NCBI RefSeq assembly: GCF_015163075.1
Contig: NZ_JADDXU010000009.1
Location: forward strand, 342,163 to 406,162
Source of the DNA: Streptomyces justiciae
GTDB lineage: Bacteria; Actinomycetota; Actinomycetes; Streptomycetales; Streptomycetaceae
Direction of reading: 5' to 3'
Length of the DNA stretch: 64,000 nt
Below the pieces are notes generated by a model. The model did not search any database and had not been told where the DNA came from. It saw only the letters and a list, made by a program, of their open reading frames with translations. A program made the position numbers and the translations under genes. Positions within the stretch are counted from its first letter, which is position 1, and every line of letters begins with the position of its first letter. Shown here one piece after another: positions 48,706-57,729 of the stretch.

Positions 48706-50052
48706 TCAGCCCAGCGTCACCGTCGGCACCGGGTTGCTCCCGCTCCAGTTCGCGTTGAACCCGAAGCTCACCGAACCGCCGTCCGGGACGGTCCCGTTGT
48801 AGGAGGCGTTGACGCAGCTGACCGCCGCGCCGGACTGGGTGCAGGTCGCGTTCCAGGCCTGCGTGATCTGCTGCCCGGCGCCGTACGTCCAGGTCACCTT
48901 CCAGGACGACAGCGAGGCACCCGAGCAGGAGATCGTCACGTTCCCGGTGAACCCGGTGTTCCACTGACTCGGCACGCTGTACGTCGCCGTGCACGCGCCC
49001 GTCGGAGGCGGTGTCGTCGTCCCGCCGAGCGCCTCCGCGATGCCGTAGTAGGCGGGTTTCGGCGCGTAGTTGGCGTCGTACGGGGTCGCCGCCCCGTACC
49101 CCGGGAAGGTGCTGTCGACCCAGGAGTCGGAGTCGGTGAAGCCCCAGACGGTGAGGTTGGCGCAGCGACTCACCGCCACGCAGGCCGCCGTCACCGCCTT
49201 GTAGTCGGCCTTCTGCTGGGCGAGCTTGGCGGTGTCGGCGGGCAGCGCCATCCGGATGTCCAGCTCGGTGATCGCCACGTCCACGCCGAGGTCGGCGAAG
49301 CGCTGGATGTTCTGCTGGAGCGTGGACGGCACCTGGCCGAGGATGAGGTGGGCCTGGAGACCGACCCCGTCGATGGGAACTCCCTGTTCCTTCAGGGACT
49401 TGACCAGGTTGTAGAGCGCCGTGCTCTTCGCGTTGACGCCCTCGACGTTGTAGTCGTTGATGTACAGCTTCGCGGCCGGGTCGGCGGCGCGGGCGGCGGT
49501 CAGGGCCCGGGCGATGTAGCCGGAGCCGAGGCCGTTGTACCAGAGGGTCGAGCGGTAGGTGCCGTCCTCGTTGAACGGCTCGTTGACCACGTCCCAGGCG
49601 GCGATACGGCCCTTGTAGCGGCCGACCTCGGTGGCGATGTGGTCGTCGAGGAGGGTGCCGAGCTGGGCGGAGGTCCAGCTGCCGTTGGTCAGCCAGCTCG
49701 GGTTCTGGCTGTGCCAGACCAGGGTGTGGCCGCGCACCTGCTGGCCGTGGGCCTCGGCGAAGTCCACGATCTGGTCGGCCTCGGCCCAGTTGAAGCTGCC
49801 CCGGGTCGGCTCGACCGAGCCCCACTTCATGGCGTTGCCGGGGGTCAGCGAACTGAACTGCGCCCCGGCGATGTCGCCGTAGCTCCCGGTGAGCTTGGAC
49901 CCGGTGACCGCGGTGCCGATGACCTTGCCCTTGGCGGTGCCGAGATCCCGCAGCGGGGTGTCGGCGGCGTGCGCCGCGGGCGCCGTGAGCAGGAGGGTGC
50001 CCAGCAGCCCCAGAAGGGACGCCAGGGATAAGCCGGTTCTCAGAGATCTCAT
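48706..50052 (-). CDS. Secreted endo-1,4-beta-xylanase, GH10 with C-terminal CBM2
   Basis: Cleaves internal bonds of xylan. The 448-residue chain has a signal peptide ending AAHA, then a GH10 barrel (about 35-342) with acid/base Glu158 (DVVNEPFN) and nucleophile Glu263 (ITELDIRM). A short Thr/Pro linker leads to a family 2 carbohydrate-binding module (about 352-448: CTATYSVPSQWNTGFTGNVTIS, W residues and a Cys pair). The ATG at 50052 follows GGTGCCTCCG and a CGAAA-G-TTTCG operator. It is divergent in role but adjacent to a LacI-type regulator and a GH3 glycosidase, which forms a xylan module. Confidence 0.95.
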   Translation of the reverse strand: MRSLRTGLSLASLLGLLGTLLLTAPAAHAADTPLRDLGTAKGKVIGTAVTGSKLTGSYGDIAGAQFSSLTPGNAMKWGSVEPTRGSFNWAEADQIVDFAEAHGQQVRGHTLVWHSQNPSWLTNGSWTSAQLGTLLDDHIATEVGRYKGRIAAWDVVNEPFNEDGTYRSTLWYNGLGSGYIARALTAARAADPAAKLYINDYNVEGVNAKSTALYNLVKSLKEQGVPIDGVGLQAHLILGQVPSTLQQNIQRFADLGVDVAITELDIRMALPADTAKLAQQKADYKAVTAACVAVSRCANLTVWGFTDSDSWVDSTFPGYGAATPYDANYAPKPAYYGIAEALGGTTTPPPTGACTATYSVPSQWNTGFTGNVTISCSGASLSSWKVTWTYGAGQQITQAWNATCTQSGAAVSCVNASYNGTVPDGGSVSFGFNANWSGSNPVPTVTLG

Positions 50053-50063
50053 TGCGGGTGCCT

Positions 50064-50076
50064 CCGAAAGTTTCGG
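50064..50076. promoter_or_regulatory. LacI-family operator upstream of the xylanase
   Basis: CCGAAAGTTTCGG, a perfect inverted repeat around a central base. It fits the CGAA-N-TTCG core described for BxlR-type regulators of Streptomyces xylan genes. It sits 12 bases before the xylanase start codon. Confidence 0.65.
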
Positions 50077-50153
50077 TCGAACAACCGATTGGCTTCGGGG
50101 CAGTGTGGGCCGCCACGGCACACCCGTCAATACAGCAACAGCTGTTCCGTCCA

Positions 50154-51206
50154 CTAAACGGCCGGAGGCGCCCCCGTGCTGCTGCGCACCACCAGGCTCG
50201 TCGCCAGTTCCACCCGCGTCGCCGCGGGCGACCCCTCCTCGCGCGCGAGGTCGAGCACCAGCTTCGCCGCCGCCTCGGCCATCTCGGTGAGCGGCTGCCG
50301 TACGGTCGTCAGCGGCGGCCCCACCCAGGGCGCGACCGGCAGATCGTCGAACCCGACGACGCTCAGGTCCTCCGGGATGCGCAGCCCCAGCTCACGGGCG
50401 GCCTCGTACAGCCCGAGCGCCTGGAGGTCGTTCCCGGCGAAGACGGCGGTGGGCCGGTCCTCGCGGCGCAGCAGGTCCAGGCCCAGCCGGTAGCCGGCCT
50501 CGTGGTGGAAGTCGCCGTTCTTGATCAGTGCCGGGTCGACGGGCAGCCCGGCGGTCTCCAGCGCGGCCCGGTAGCCGTCGACACGGGCCCGGCTGCACAT
50601 CATCCGGGACGGGCCGCTGATGGCGCCGATCCGGGTGTGGCCGAGTTCGACCAGGTGCCGGGTGGCGGCGAGGCCGCCCTGCCAGTTGGTGGCGCCGATG
50701 GACGGCACGTCGGCGCCGGGGTCGCCGGCCGGGTCCATGACGACGAAGGGGATGGAACGGCTGGTCAGCAGGGCGCGCTGGGACTCGTCGAGCCCGGAGA
50801 GGACGAGGATGACGCCGTGCGGGCGGCGGGCGGCGACCTGGTCGGCCCAGGTCCGCCCCGGCGTGAGCCGGCCCGCGCTCTCGCTGAGCACCACGCTCAG
50901 CCCGGCGTCCCGCGCCACGTTCTCCACGCCCCGGATGACCTCCATCGCCCAGGCGCTCTCCAGTTCGTGGAAGACCAGGTCGATGAGGGGGGAACGGCTG
51001 GCCTCGGCCCGTCGTCGGCGATAGCCGTGGGCGCGCAGCAGTTCTTCCACTCGGGTACGGGTCGCCGGGGCGACGTCGGCCCGTCCGTTGAGGACCTTCG
51101 AAACAGTCGGCGCCGAGACGCCGGCCTCACGGGCGATCTCGGCGAGCGTCGCGGTCTGCGTCGAGCGTCCTGCTGTCCGGGTTTCACCGGGCTCCGGGGG
51201 TGTCAT
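50154..51206 (-). CDS. LacI-family regulator, probable xylan/xylo-oligosaccharide repressor
   Basis: A 350-residue LacI protein: N-terminal helix-turn-helix (LAEIAREAGVSAPTVSKVLNGRADVAPATRTRVEELLRAHGY), then the periplasmic-binding-protein-like sugar domain (about 75-345, e.g. SIGATNWQGGLAATRHLVELGHTRIGAISG). The gene lies between the xylanase and the divergent GH3 gene, both of which have CGAA/TTCG-type repeats upstream, so it is the likely repressor released by xylo-oligosaccharides. Similar arrangements (bxlR) are known in Streptomyces. Confidence 0.9.
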   Translation of the reverse strand: MTPPEPGETRTAGRSTQTATLAEIAREAGVSAPTVSKVLNGRADVAPATRTRVEELLRAHGYRRRRAEASRSPLIDLVFHELESAWAMEVIRGVENVARDAGLSVVLSESAGRLTPGRTWADQVAARRPHGVILVLSGLDESQRALLTSRSIPFVVMDPAGDPGADVPSIGATNWQGGLAATRHLVELGHTRIGAISGPSRMMCSRARVDGYRAALETAGLPVDPALIKNGDFHHEAGYRLGLDLLRREDRPTAVFAGNDLQALGLYEAARELGLRIPEDLSVVGFDDLPVAPWVGPPLTTVRQPLTEMAEAAAKLVLDLAREEGSPAATRVELATSLVVRSSTGAPPAV

Positions 51207-51286
51207 GGCGGCGATCGTATCCCTGCACGACCTCTTGACGAACCCTTCTCACCGGCCTAGGTTCCCAAAACATTCGGATTACACAT

Positions 51287-51297
51287 CGAAACATTCG
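51287..51297. promoter_or_regulatory. Candidate LacI-family operator in the divergent LacI-GH3 region
   Basis: CGAAACATTCG has CGAA and TTCG half-sites with a three-base centre, similar to the site before the xylanase but with wider spacing. More TTCG words surround it (51273 and 51315). It lies between the divergent regulator and GH3 genes. Confidence 0.45.
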
Positions 51298-51353
51298 CGA
51301 GAGACGTTCGTGAGAGCCCTTCGTGAGAGGTCGTTCGACCCGACAGGAGTTTC

Positions 51354-53669
51354 ATGACCACCGCGCCTTGGCGTGACCCCGCCCTGACCGCCGCCGCCCG
51401 CGTCGACGACCTCCTCTCCCGGATGACCCTGGAGGAGAAGACCGCCCAGCTGTACGGCGTGTGGGTGGGCGCCAGCACCGACGGGGACGGCGTCGCCCCG
51501 CTGCAACGCGAGATGACCGCCGACTACGACTGGGACGAGCTGATCACCCACGGTCTGGGCCAGCTCACCCGCCCCTTCGGCACCGCCCCCGTGGACCCGG
51601 CGCTGGGCGCGCAGGCTCTGGCCCGCGCCCAGCGCCGTATCGCCGAGGCGGGCCGCTTCGGCATCCCCGCGCTCGCGCACGAGGAATGCCTCGCCGGCTT
51701 CACCGCCTGGCAGGCGACCGCCTATCCGGTCCCGCTCGCCTGGGGCGCCGCCTTCGACCCGCCGCTGGTGGAGGAGATGGCCCGGCACATCGGCCACGAC
51801 CTGCGCGCGGTCGGCGTGCATCAAGGCCTCGCCCCCGTCCTGGACGTCGTCCGCGACCCGCGCTGGGGACGGGTCGAGGAGACCATCGGCGAGGACCCGT
51901 ACCTGGTCGGCACGGTCGGCGCCGCCTACGTCCGGGGCCTTGAGTCGGCCGGCGTGGTCGCCACGCTCAAGCACTTCGCCGGGTACGCCTCCTCCGCGGG
52001 CGCCCGCAACCTGGCGCCCGTCCGGGCGGGGGTGCGCGAGTTCGCCGACGTGACGCTGCCGCCGTTCGAACTGGCGCTGCGCGAGGGCGGGGCGCGCTCG
52101 GTGATGGCCGCGTACACCGACACCGACGGCATCCCGGCCTCCGCCGACCCCGGCCTGCTCACCGAACTCCTGCGGGACCGCTGGGAGTTCACCGGCACCG
52201 TCGTCGCCGACTACTTCGGCGTCGGCTTCCTGCAGAGCCAGCACCGGGTCGCCGGCACCGAGGCGGAGGCGGCCCACGCGGCCCTCGCGGCGGGCCTCGA
52301 CGTCGAACTGCCCACGCTGAAGTGCTACGGCAAACCCCTGCTGGAGGCCGTACGGGCGGGCGAGATCCCGGAGGCGCTCATCGACCGCGCCGCCCGCCGC
52401 GTGCTGCTCCAGAAGTGCGAACTAGGCCTGCTGGACGAGGACTGGACCCCCGAGCCCACCGGCCGCATCGACCTCGACTCGACGGCGAACCGCGCGCTCG
52501 CCCGCCGCCTCGCCGAGGAGTCCGTGGTCCTGCTGGACAACCCGGACGGCGTCCTCCCCCTCTCCCCCGACACCCGCATCGCGGTCGTGGGCCCGAGGGC
52601 GGCCGACGCGTTGGCGATGCTCGGCTGCTACTCCTTCCCGTCCCACGTCCTCACCCACCACCCCGACATCCCGATGGGCATCGAGATCCCGACCGTCCTG
52701 GAGGCGCTGCGCACCGAACTCCCGGACGCCAAGGTGACGTTCGCCGAGGGCTGCGGGGTCGACACCCCCGACACCGGCGGCTTCGAGGAGGCGGTGGCGC
52801 GGGCCGCGGAGGCGGACGTCTGCGTGGCCGTCCTCGGCGACCGCGCGGGCCTGTTCGGCCGGGGCACCTCGGGCGAGGGCTGCGACGCAACCGACCTGCG
52901 ACTGCCGGGCGTGCAGGGCGAGTTGCTGGACGCGCTGGTCGCCACCGGGGTGCCCGTCGTCCTCGTTCTCCTGACCGGGAGGCCGTACGCGCTCGGCCGC
53001 TGGCAGGGCCGGCTGGCCGCGTCCGTGCAGGCCTTCTTCCCGGGAGAGGAGGGCGGCCCGGCGGTCGCGGGAGTGCTGTCGGGCCGCGTCAACCCGTCCG
53101 GACGGCTGCCGGTCAGCGTCCCGCAGGAGCCGGGAGGCCAGCCCTGGACCTACCTCCAGCCCCCGCTGGGCCTCGCGGGCGAGGTCAGCAACCTGGACCC
53201 GACCCCGCTGTACCCCTTCGGGCACGGCCGCTCGTACACGACGTTCGCGTGGGAGTCGGACGCGGCCGAGGCGGAGATCACGACCGACGGTTCGTACGAC
53301 GTGAGCGTCGCCGTCCGCAACACCGGCGACCGCGAGGGTGCCGAGGTCGTCCAGCTGTACCTGCACGACCCGGTGGCCTCGGTGACCCGCCCGGACGTCC
53401 GCCTGATCGGCTACCAGCGCCTGGAACTCGCCCCCGGAGCTTCAGCCCGTGTGACCTTCCGCTTCCACGCCGACCACTCGGCGTTCACCGACCGCAAGGG
53501 CCGGCGGATCGTCGAACCCGGCGCCCTGGAGCTGCGGTTGGCGGCCTCCAGCGCGGACGTACGGCACACCGCCCGGCTGACGCTCACCGGCCCGGTACGC
53601 GAGCTGGGCACGGACCGCAGGCTGCGCTGCGAGACGGAAGTCGAACAGGAGGAGCCGGAAACGGCCTGA
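51354..53669 (+). CDS. Glycoside hydrolase family 3 beta-glycosidase (probable beta-xylosidase)
   Basis: A 771-residue GH3 enzyme without a signal peptide, so intracellular. The (alpha/beta)8 domain includes RWGRVEETIGEDPYLVG, VVATLKHFAGYASSAGARNLAPV (KH motif) and the nucleophile Asp286 in TVVADYFGVGF. The second domain and a C-terminal fibronectin-III-like domain (VAVRNTGDREGAEVVQLYLHDP) complete the normal architecture. Context with a xylanase and a LacI regulator points to xylo-oligosaccharide cleavage; beta-glucosidase activity cannot be excluded. Sugar ABC transporter genes, often linked, are not present here. Confidence 0.93.
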   Translation: MTTAPWRDPALTAAARVDDLLSRMTLEEKTAQLYGVWVGASTDGDGVAPLQREMTADYDWDELITHGLGQLTRPFGTAPVDPALGAQALARAQRRIAEAGRFGIPALAHEECLAGFTAWQATAYPVPLAWGAAFDPPLVEEMARHIGHDLRAVGVHQGLAPVLDVVRDPRWGRVEETIGEDPYLVGTVGAAYVRGLESAGVVATLKHFAGYASSAGARNLAPVRAGVREFADVTLPPFELALREGGARSVMAAYTDTDGIPASADPGLLTELLRDRWEFTGTVVADYFGVGFLQSQHRVAGTEAEAAHAALAAGLDVELPTLKCYGKPLLEAVRAGEIPEALIDRAARRVLLQKCELGLLDEDWTPEPTGRIDLDSTANRALARRLAEESVVLLDNPDGVLPLSPDTRIAVVGPRAADALAMLGCYSFPSHVLTHHPDIPMGIEIPTVLEALRTELPDAKVTFAEGCGVDTPDTGGFEEAVARAAEADVCVAVLGDRAGLFGRGTSGEGCDATDLRLPGVQGELLDALVATGVPVVLVLLTGRPYALGRWQGRLAASVQAFFPGEEGGPAVAGVLSGRVNPSGRLPVSVPQEPGGQPWTYLQPPLGLAGEVSNLDPTPLYPFGHGRSYTTFAWESDAAEAEITTDGSYDVSVAVRNTGDREGAEVVQLYLHDPVASVTRPDVRLIGYQRLELAPGASARVTFRFHADHSAFTDRKGRRIVEPGALELRLAASSADVRHTARLTLTGPVRELGTDRRLRCETEVEQEEPETA

Positions 53670-53745
53670 TCACGGAAGGGTCCGAACACCGGTTCCCTGT
53701 GCCAGAATCCGCCGACGCCTCAGAGGGTGGGCGACGGGGGATGCC

Positions 53746-55425
53746 ATGAACGCACAGGGAGCCGGGCCCGCCCGGGAGTGGTCGCTGATCACGGCCATGC
53801 TGGCGCTGGCCGTGCTGCCGCCGCTGGCCGTGGCGGTCGCGGTGCCGCTCGCGGCCGCGCGCTGGGGCACGCCCGGGGACGCCCTGATGCCGGTCGTGTT
53901 CGTGCTGATCGCCGTCTTCGGTGCCGTCGCCGCCTTCCACCGGCTCCCCGGCCGGGCGGTACGGCCCCGCGACGAACCCGAACTGGCCACGCTGGTGCGG
54001 GACGTCGCGGAACGGCTCAGCTTCCGCGAACCACTGCTGGTGCGGGTGGTCCCCGAGGTGGCGGCCTCCCTGCACCGGGCGAAGGTCTCCGGCGTCCGCG
54101 CCTACGTCCTGGTCCTCGGCCTGCCCCTGCTCCGGACGCTGACCGCCGACGAACTGGCGGCCGTGGTCGCGCACGAGCTGGCCCACGAACAACACGTGGC
54201 CCACCGCCGCACCGCCTGGCTGCTCCGCTCCCGCCACCTCCTCGAAGCCTGGCTCGCCCCCCGCCTCCGCCCACTGGCCCCCGTGGCCACCCCGCTCCTG
54301 CGGGCCACCCAGCCCCGGGCCTGGCGGACAGAGACGGACGCGGACGCCGACGCCGCCCGCGTCACGAGCACCCGGGCAACCACCACGGCCCTCGAACGGA
54401 CCGCCCTGCTGGACGCGGTGTTCAACGGCCTCGGCCGCCACTGGTGGTCCGCCCTGGCCCAGAACGGCACGTACCCGCAGGACTTCTACGCCGCCCTCGA
54501 CACGGCGACCCAGGACCCACACGTAGCCGTCCGCGCCGCCGGCGTCGCCGCGGAACGGGAGGCCGCGGACCCGTACGCCACCGCCGACCACCCCCCGATC
54601 ACCGCCCGCCTGACAGCGCTGGCGGAGACGGCCCCGGTCGCGGTCAGGCCGTACGACGAGAAGCCGCGGACCGAGGCAACGGTCACGGCCGCCATAACGC
54701 CGTACGCCGAGAAGCCGCAGGCCGCGGCGACGGTCACGGCCGCCGTCACGCCGTACGGCGAGGAACCGCACGCCGAGGCAACGGACACGGCCGCCATCAC
54801 GCCGCACGCCGAGGCAACGCTCACAGCTGCCATCACGCCGCACAGCAAGGAGCCGCAGACCGAGGCACCAGTCACGGCCGCCATCACGCCGCACGGCGAG
54901 GAACCGCTCCCCCTGCGGACCGCCGGCGCGTTGGAGCGCTGGTGTGTGGAGCAGCTTCTCGCGCAGCACACCGCACGCAAGCGCCGCCGTCCGAGACGCG
55001 GCAAGGCCGAGCAGCCACATCCGGTCAGCCTCCTCGCCCTCCCCGCCGACCGCCTCCGCGAACTCCTCCACGCCGAGGGACCCGGGCACCTGCGGTCCAC
55101 CGAGGCCCTGGAGGCCGCCCTGGACGCCGTCGCCGCCGGTACCTGGCCCCGCCTCGCCCGTCGCGTCGAACCCCGGATACGTCAGGTCCCTGCCTCCGTA
55201 CGCCGCACGTTCGCCCGGGACGCGCTGGCCGACGCCATGATCCCGCCCGTCACCGAGGCCCTGCGCGCGGCGGGCTGGACCCACGCGAGCCGCTGGCGTA
55301 CCAGCGTGCTCACCGCACCCGACGGCACGACCCTCGACATCGGCGACACCCTGACCGCCGCGCTGGACGGCGACGACCCCGCGCCCGTCCGTGCCCTCCT
55401 GGCCCAGCGGGAGGCCGCCGTATGA
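53746..55425 (+). CDS. M48-family membrane metalloprotease with internal repeats
   Basis: A 559-residue zinc peptidase. Two N-terminal membrane segments (LITAMLALAVLPPLAVAVAVPLA and MPVVFVLIAVFGAVAAF) precede the catalytic HELAH in LAAVVAHELAHEQHVAH; the third ligand Glu should be in TETDADADAAR. After the peptidase domain lies a low-complexity repeat (about 300-388) and a C-terminal domain of about 170 residues of unknown role. The following membrane protein gene overlaps by four bases (ATGA), so the two probably act together. Confidence 0.9.
   Translation: MNAQGAGPAREWSLITAMLALAVLPPLAVAVAVPLAAARWGTPGDALMPVVFVLIAVFGAVAAFHRLPGRAVRPRDEPELATLVRDVAERLSFREPLLVRVVPEVAASLHRAKVSGVRAYVLVLGLPLLRTLTADELAAVVAHELAHEQHVAHRRTAWLLRSRHLLEAWLAPRLRPLAPVATPLLRATQPRAWRTETDADADAARVTSTRATTTALERTALLDAVFNGLGRHWWSALAQNGTYPQDFYAALDTATQDPHVAVRAAGVAAEREAADPYATADHPPITARLTALAETAPVAVRPYDEKPRTEATVTAAITPYAEKPQAAATVTAAVTPYGEEPHAEATDTAAITPHAEATLTAAITPHSKEPQTEAPVTAAITPHGEEPLPLRTAGALERWCVEQLLAQHTARKRRRPRRGKAEQPHPVSLLALPADRLRELLHAEGPGHLRSTEALEAALDAVAAGTWPRLARRVEPRIRQVPASVRRTFARDALADAMIPPVTEALRAAGWTHASRWRTSVLTAPDGTTLDIGDTLTAALDGDDPAPVRALLAQREAAV
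54646..54908 (+). repeat. In-frame tandem repeat inside the M48 protease gene
   Basis: About five copies of a unit near 51 bases, encoding variants of EATVTAAITPYAEKPQA (for example TVTAAITPYAEKPQ, TVTAAVTPYGEEPH, TDTAAITPHA, TLTAAITPHSKEPQ, PVTAAITPHGEEP). One copy is shortened by a multiple of three. It is probably a flexible, length-variable linker. Confidence 0.88.
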
Positions 55426-56399
55426 CCACCCCGAGACGCCCGGCCCTCCGCGTGGCCCTGTTCGGCCTGACCGTCACGCTCGTGGGGTACGCCCTGCTGG
55501 TCGCGTGGCTGGTCGGGAACGCGTACGTCAATGACTGGGCCATCGACCACTACCGTGAGCACACCGCGATGTCCCTCGGTCGGATCGTGGAAGACGCCTC
55601 CGCCACCGAAGACGTCCGCGTCAGCTGGACCGACGAGGCGGGGCATGAACACGTCCAGCCCGTCACCCCGCCCGCCGACGGCCGGCCGTACCGCAAATAC
55701 GGCGCGTTCCCTGTCGAGTACGACCCGACCGAGACGAACCCCAGAGGTCACTTCTACGACTACCGCAGGCACGAGCCGAAGCGTCTCGACGAGGACGGCC
55801 TCGCCTTCTCCGCCTTCTTCGCCGGGCTCGTAGCCGTCGCTCTCTGGATCGCCTGGGCCCGCCGCGGCCTGGTCTTCCGCCTCGCGGCCCGCCGCCCCGG
55901 CCGCCCCATGACGGCCCGGATCCGGATCGGGGAGCGCGACCAGACCCTCCCTTGGCTGAGCGCGGAGACGTTCTGGCTGGTCCTGGACGGCCCGCGCCGG
56001 CAGCGCGTGATGTGGCACCCGGCGCTCGACGAGCACCCGGGCCGCGTCCCGGTGACGGTCCACGGCGGTCGCACGGCCGTGGTGGTGCTGCCGGACGGCA
56101 CCCGTCTGGTCCCGGTGGGCCGGCTACGGCGCCGGGAACCGGCCCGCCTCACCTTCGCCGACCCCCAGACCGTCCGCGGCGACCTCGGGGACTCCTTCAT
56201 CGTCCCCGCCGGCACCGTCGTACGCCCCGCCCACGCCTGGTGGCGGCCGGTCTGGCCGGCAACGGCGTTCGGCGCCGCCTTCGGCTTCGCCGCGGGCTTC
56301 TTCATGGGCGACGGCACCCTGCTCTCCGTGGTCGGCCACACCCTCGCGTGGGCGACCCTGTCGACCTCGGCCTGGGCCCTGTCCACCCCGCGCGTTTAG
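55422..56399 (+). CDS. Membrane protein, unknown function
   Basis: A 325-residue protein with an N-terminal helix (VALFGLTVTLVGYALLVAWLVG) and an outer segment of about 90 residues (VSWTDEAGHEHVQPVTPPADG...FYDYRRHEPKRLDEDG). A second helix pair lies at about 125-150, followed by a soluble part, and it ends with two more helices (WPATAFGAAFGFAAGFFMG, LSVVGHTLAWATLSTSAWAL). Its outer segment resembles DUF3592-like domains in general layout only. Coupled by ATGA overlap to the M48 protease, which suggests a membrane complex. Confidence 0.82.
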   Translation: MTTPRRPALRVALFGLTVTLVGYALLVAWLVGNAYVNDWAIDHYREHTAMSLGRIVEDASATEDVRVSWTDEAGHEHVQPVTPPADGRPYRKYGAFPVEYDPTETNPRGHFYDYRRHEPKRLDEDGLAFSAFFAGLVAVALWIAWARRGLVFRLAARRPGRPMTARIRIGERDQTLPWLSAETFWLVLDGPRRQRVMWHPALDEHPGRVPVTVHGGRTAVVVLPDGTRLVPVGRLRRREPARLTFADPQTVRGDLGDSFIVPAGTVVRPAHAWWRPVWPATAFGAAFGFAAGFFMGDGTLLSVVGHTLAWATLSTSAWALSTPRV

Positions 56400-56647
56400 C
56401 CCACCGTCTCGAACCGCCACCGATGCACGGCCCGAGTCACCAACTCCCCGTCCGGCTCAGGCAGTTCGGGCAGTACGGCGTCGAACTCCGCGTCCCACCA
56501 CGTGATGACCAGCACCCGGTCCTGCGGCGCCCGGAACGTCTCCCGGCGCAGCGGAGGCACCGCCAGCTCCTGCGCCCGCGCCCACGCCAGCAGTTCCGCG
56601 CCCCGCCCCTCGACGGCCCGCGCCTCCCACATCAACGCGACCGTCAC
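56396..56647 (-). CDS. Small protein downstream of tsaD, unknown function
   Basis: An 83-residue protein starting MTVALMWEARAVEGRG. The GTG start overlaps the tsaD stop (GTGA), and the end overlaps the convergent membrane protein gene by four bases. Segments AELLAWARAQEL and RVLVITWWD...LPELPEPDGELVTRAVHRWRFETV suggest a small alpha/beta fold. No family is recognised; the coupling implies co-expression with the t6A genes. Confidence 0.75.
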   Translation of the reverse strand: MTVALMWEARAVEGRGAELLAWARAQELAVPPLRRETFRAPQDRVLVITWWDAEFDAVLPELPEPDGELVTRAVHRWRFETVG

Positions 56648-57729
56648 GAGTACAGGTTCTCCTTGCTGACCTCGTGGACGTGGTCGTGGCCCGGGACATG
56701 CGGGTCGGTCACCGGCAGCGAGGAGTCCGCCGACAGGTCCCAGCTGGAGGCAGGCCGGTTGCGGGCCACCATCTCGGCGCCGAGCGCGGCCACCATCGCC
56801 CCGTTGTCCGTGCACAGCTTGGGCCGCGGCACCCGCAGCCGGATGCCGGCCGCCTCGCAGCGCTCCTGGGCCAGCGCCCGCAGCCGGGAGTTGGCCGCGA
56901 CGCCGCCGCCGATCATCAGGTGGTCGACGCCCTCGTCCTTGCAGGCCCGCACGGCCTTGCGGGTCAGGACGTCGACGACCGCCTCCTGGAAGGACGCCGA
57001 CACATCGCGCACCGGCACCTCCTCACCGGCCGCCCGCTTCGCCTCGATCCAGCGGGCGACCGCCGTCTTCAGCCCGGAGAAGGAGAAGTCGTACGCCGGG
57101 TCGCGCGGCCCGGTCAGACCGCGCGGGAAGGCGATCGCGTCCGGGTCGCCCTCCTTGGCGTACCGGTCGATGACCGGGCCGCCGGGGAAGCCGAGGTTGA
57201 GGACGCGGGCGATCTTGTCGAAGGCCTCGCCGGCCGCGTCGTCGATGGTCGCGCCGAGCGGCCGTACGTCCGTCGTGATGTCCGTGGACAGCAGCAGCGA
57301 CGAGTGGCCGCCGCTCACCAGCAGGGCCATCGTCGGCTCGGGAAGCGCCCCGTGCTCCAGCTGGTCCACGCAGATGTGGGAGGCGAGGTGGTTGACGCCG
57401 TAGAGGGGCTTGCCGAGGGCGTAGGCGTACGCCTTGGCGGCAGAGACACCGACCAGCAGGGCACCGGCGAGACCGGGACCGGCGGTGACGGCGATGCCGT
57501 CGAGGTCCTTCGCGCTCACCCCCGCGTCCTTCAGCGCGCGCTCGATGGTCGGCACCATCGCCTCCAGATGGGCCCGGGAGGCGACCTCCGGCACGACCCC
57601 GCCGAAGCGGGCGTGCTCGTCGACGCTGGAGGCGACGGCGTCGGCGAGCAGGGTGGTGCCGCGGACGATGCCGACGCCGGTCTCGTCGCAGGAGGTCTCG
57701 ATGCCGAGGACGAGTGGTTCGTCAGCCAT
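56644..57729 (-). CDS. tsaD: tRNA N6-threonylcarbamoyltransferase catalytic subunit
   Basis: Transfers threonylcarbamoyl to A37 of ANN-decoding tRNAs, together with TsaB and TsaE. The ASKHA-fold protein (361 residues) has LGIETSCDETGVG at the N-terminus, the metal-binding HLASHICV region (His 111/115-type), LLVSGGHSSLLL, and DHLMIGGGVAANSRLR. The ATG at 57729 overlaps the rimI stop by eight bases; an upstream ATG at 57744 is possible. In operon tsaB-rimI-tsaD. Confidence 0.96.
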   Translation of the reverse strand: MADEPLVLGIETSCDETGVGIVRGTTLLADAVASSVDEHARFGGVVPEVASRAHLEAMVPTIERALKDAGVSAKDLDGIAVTAGPGLAGALLVGVSAAKAYAYALGKPLYGVNHLASHICVDQLEHGALPEPTMALLVSGGHSSLLLSTDITTDVRPLGATIDDAAGEAFDKIARVLNLGFPGGPVIDRYAKEGDPDAIAFPRGLTGPRDPAYDFSFSGLKTAVARWIEAKRAAGEEVPVRDVSASFQEAVVDVLTRKAVRACKDEGVDHLMIGGGVAANSRLRALAQERCEAAGIRLRVPRPKLCTDNGAMVAALGAEMVARNRPASSWDLSADSSLPVTDPHVPGHDHVHEVSKENLYS

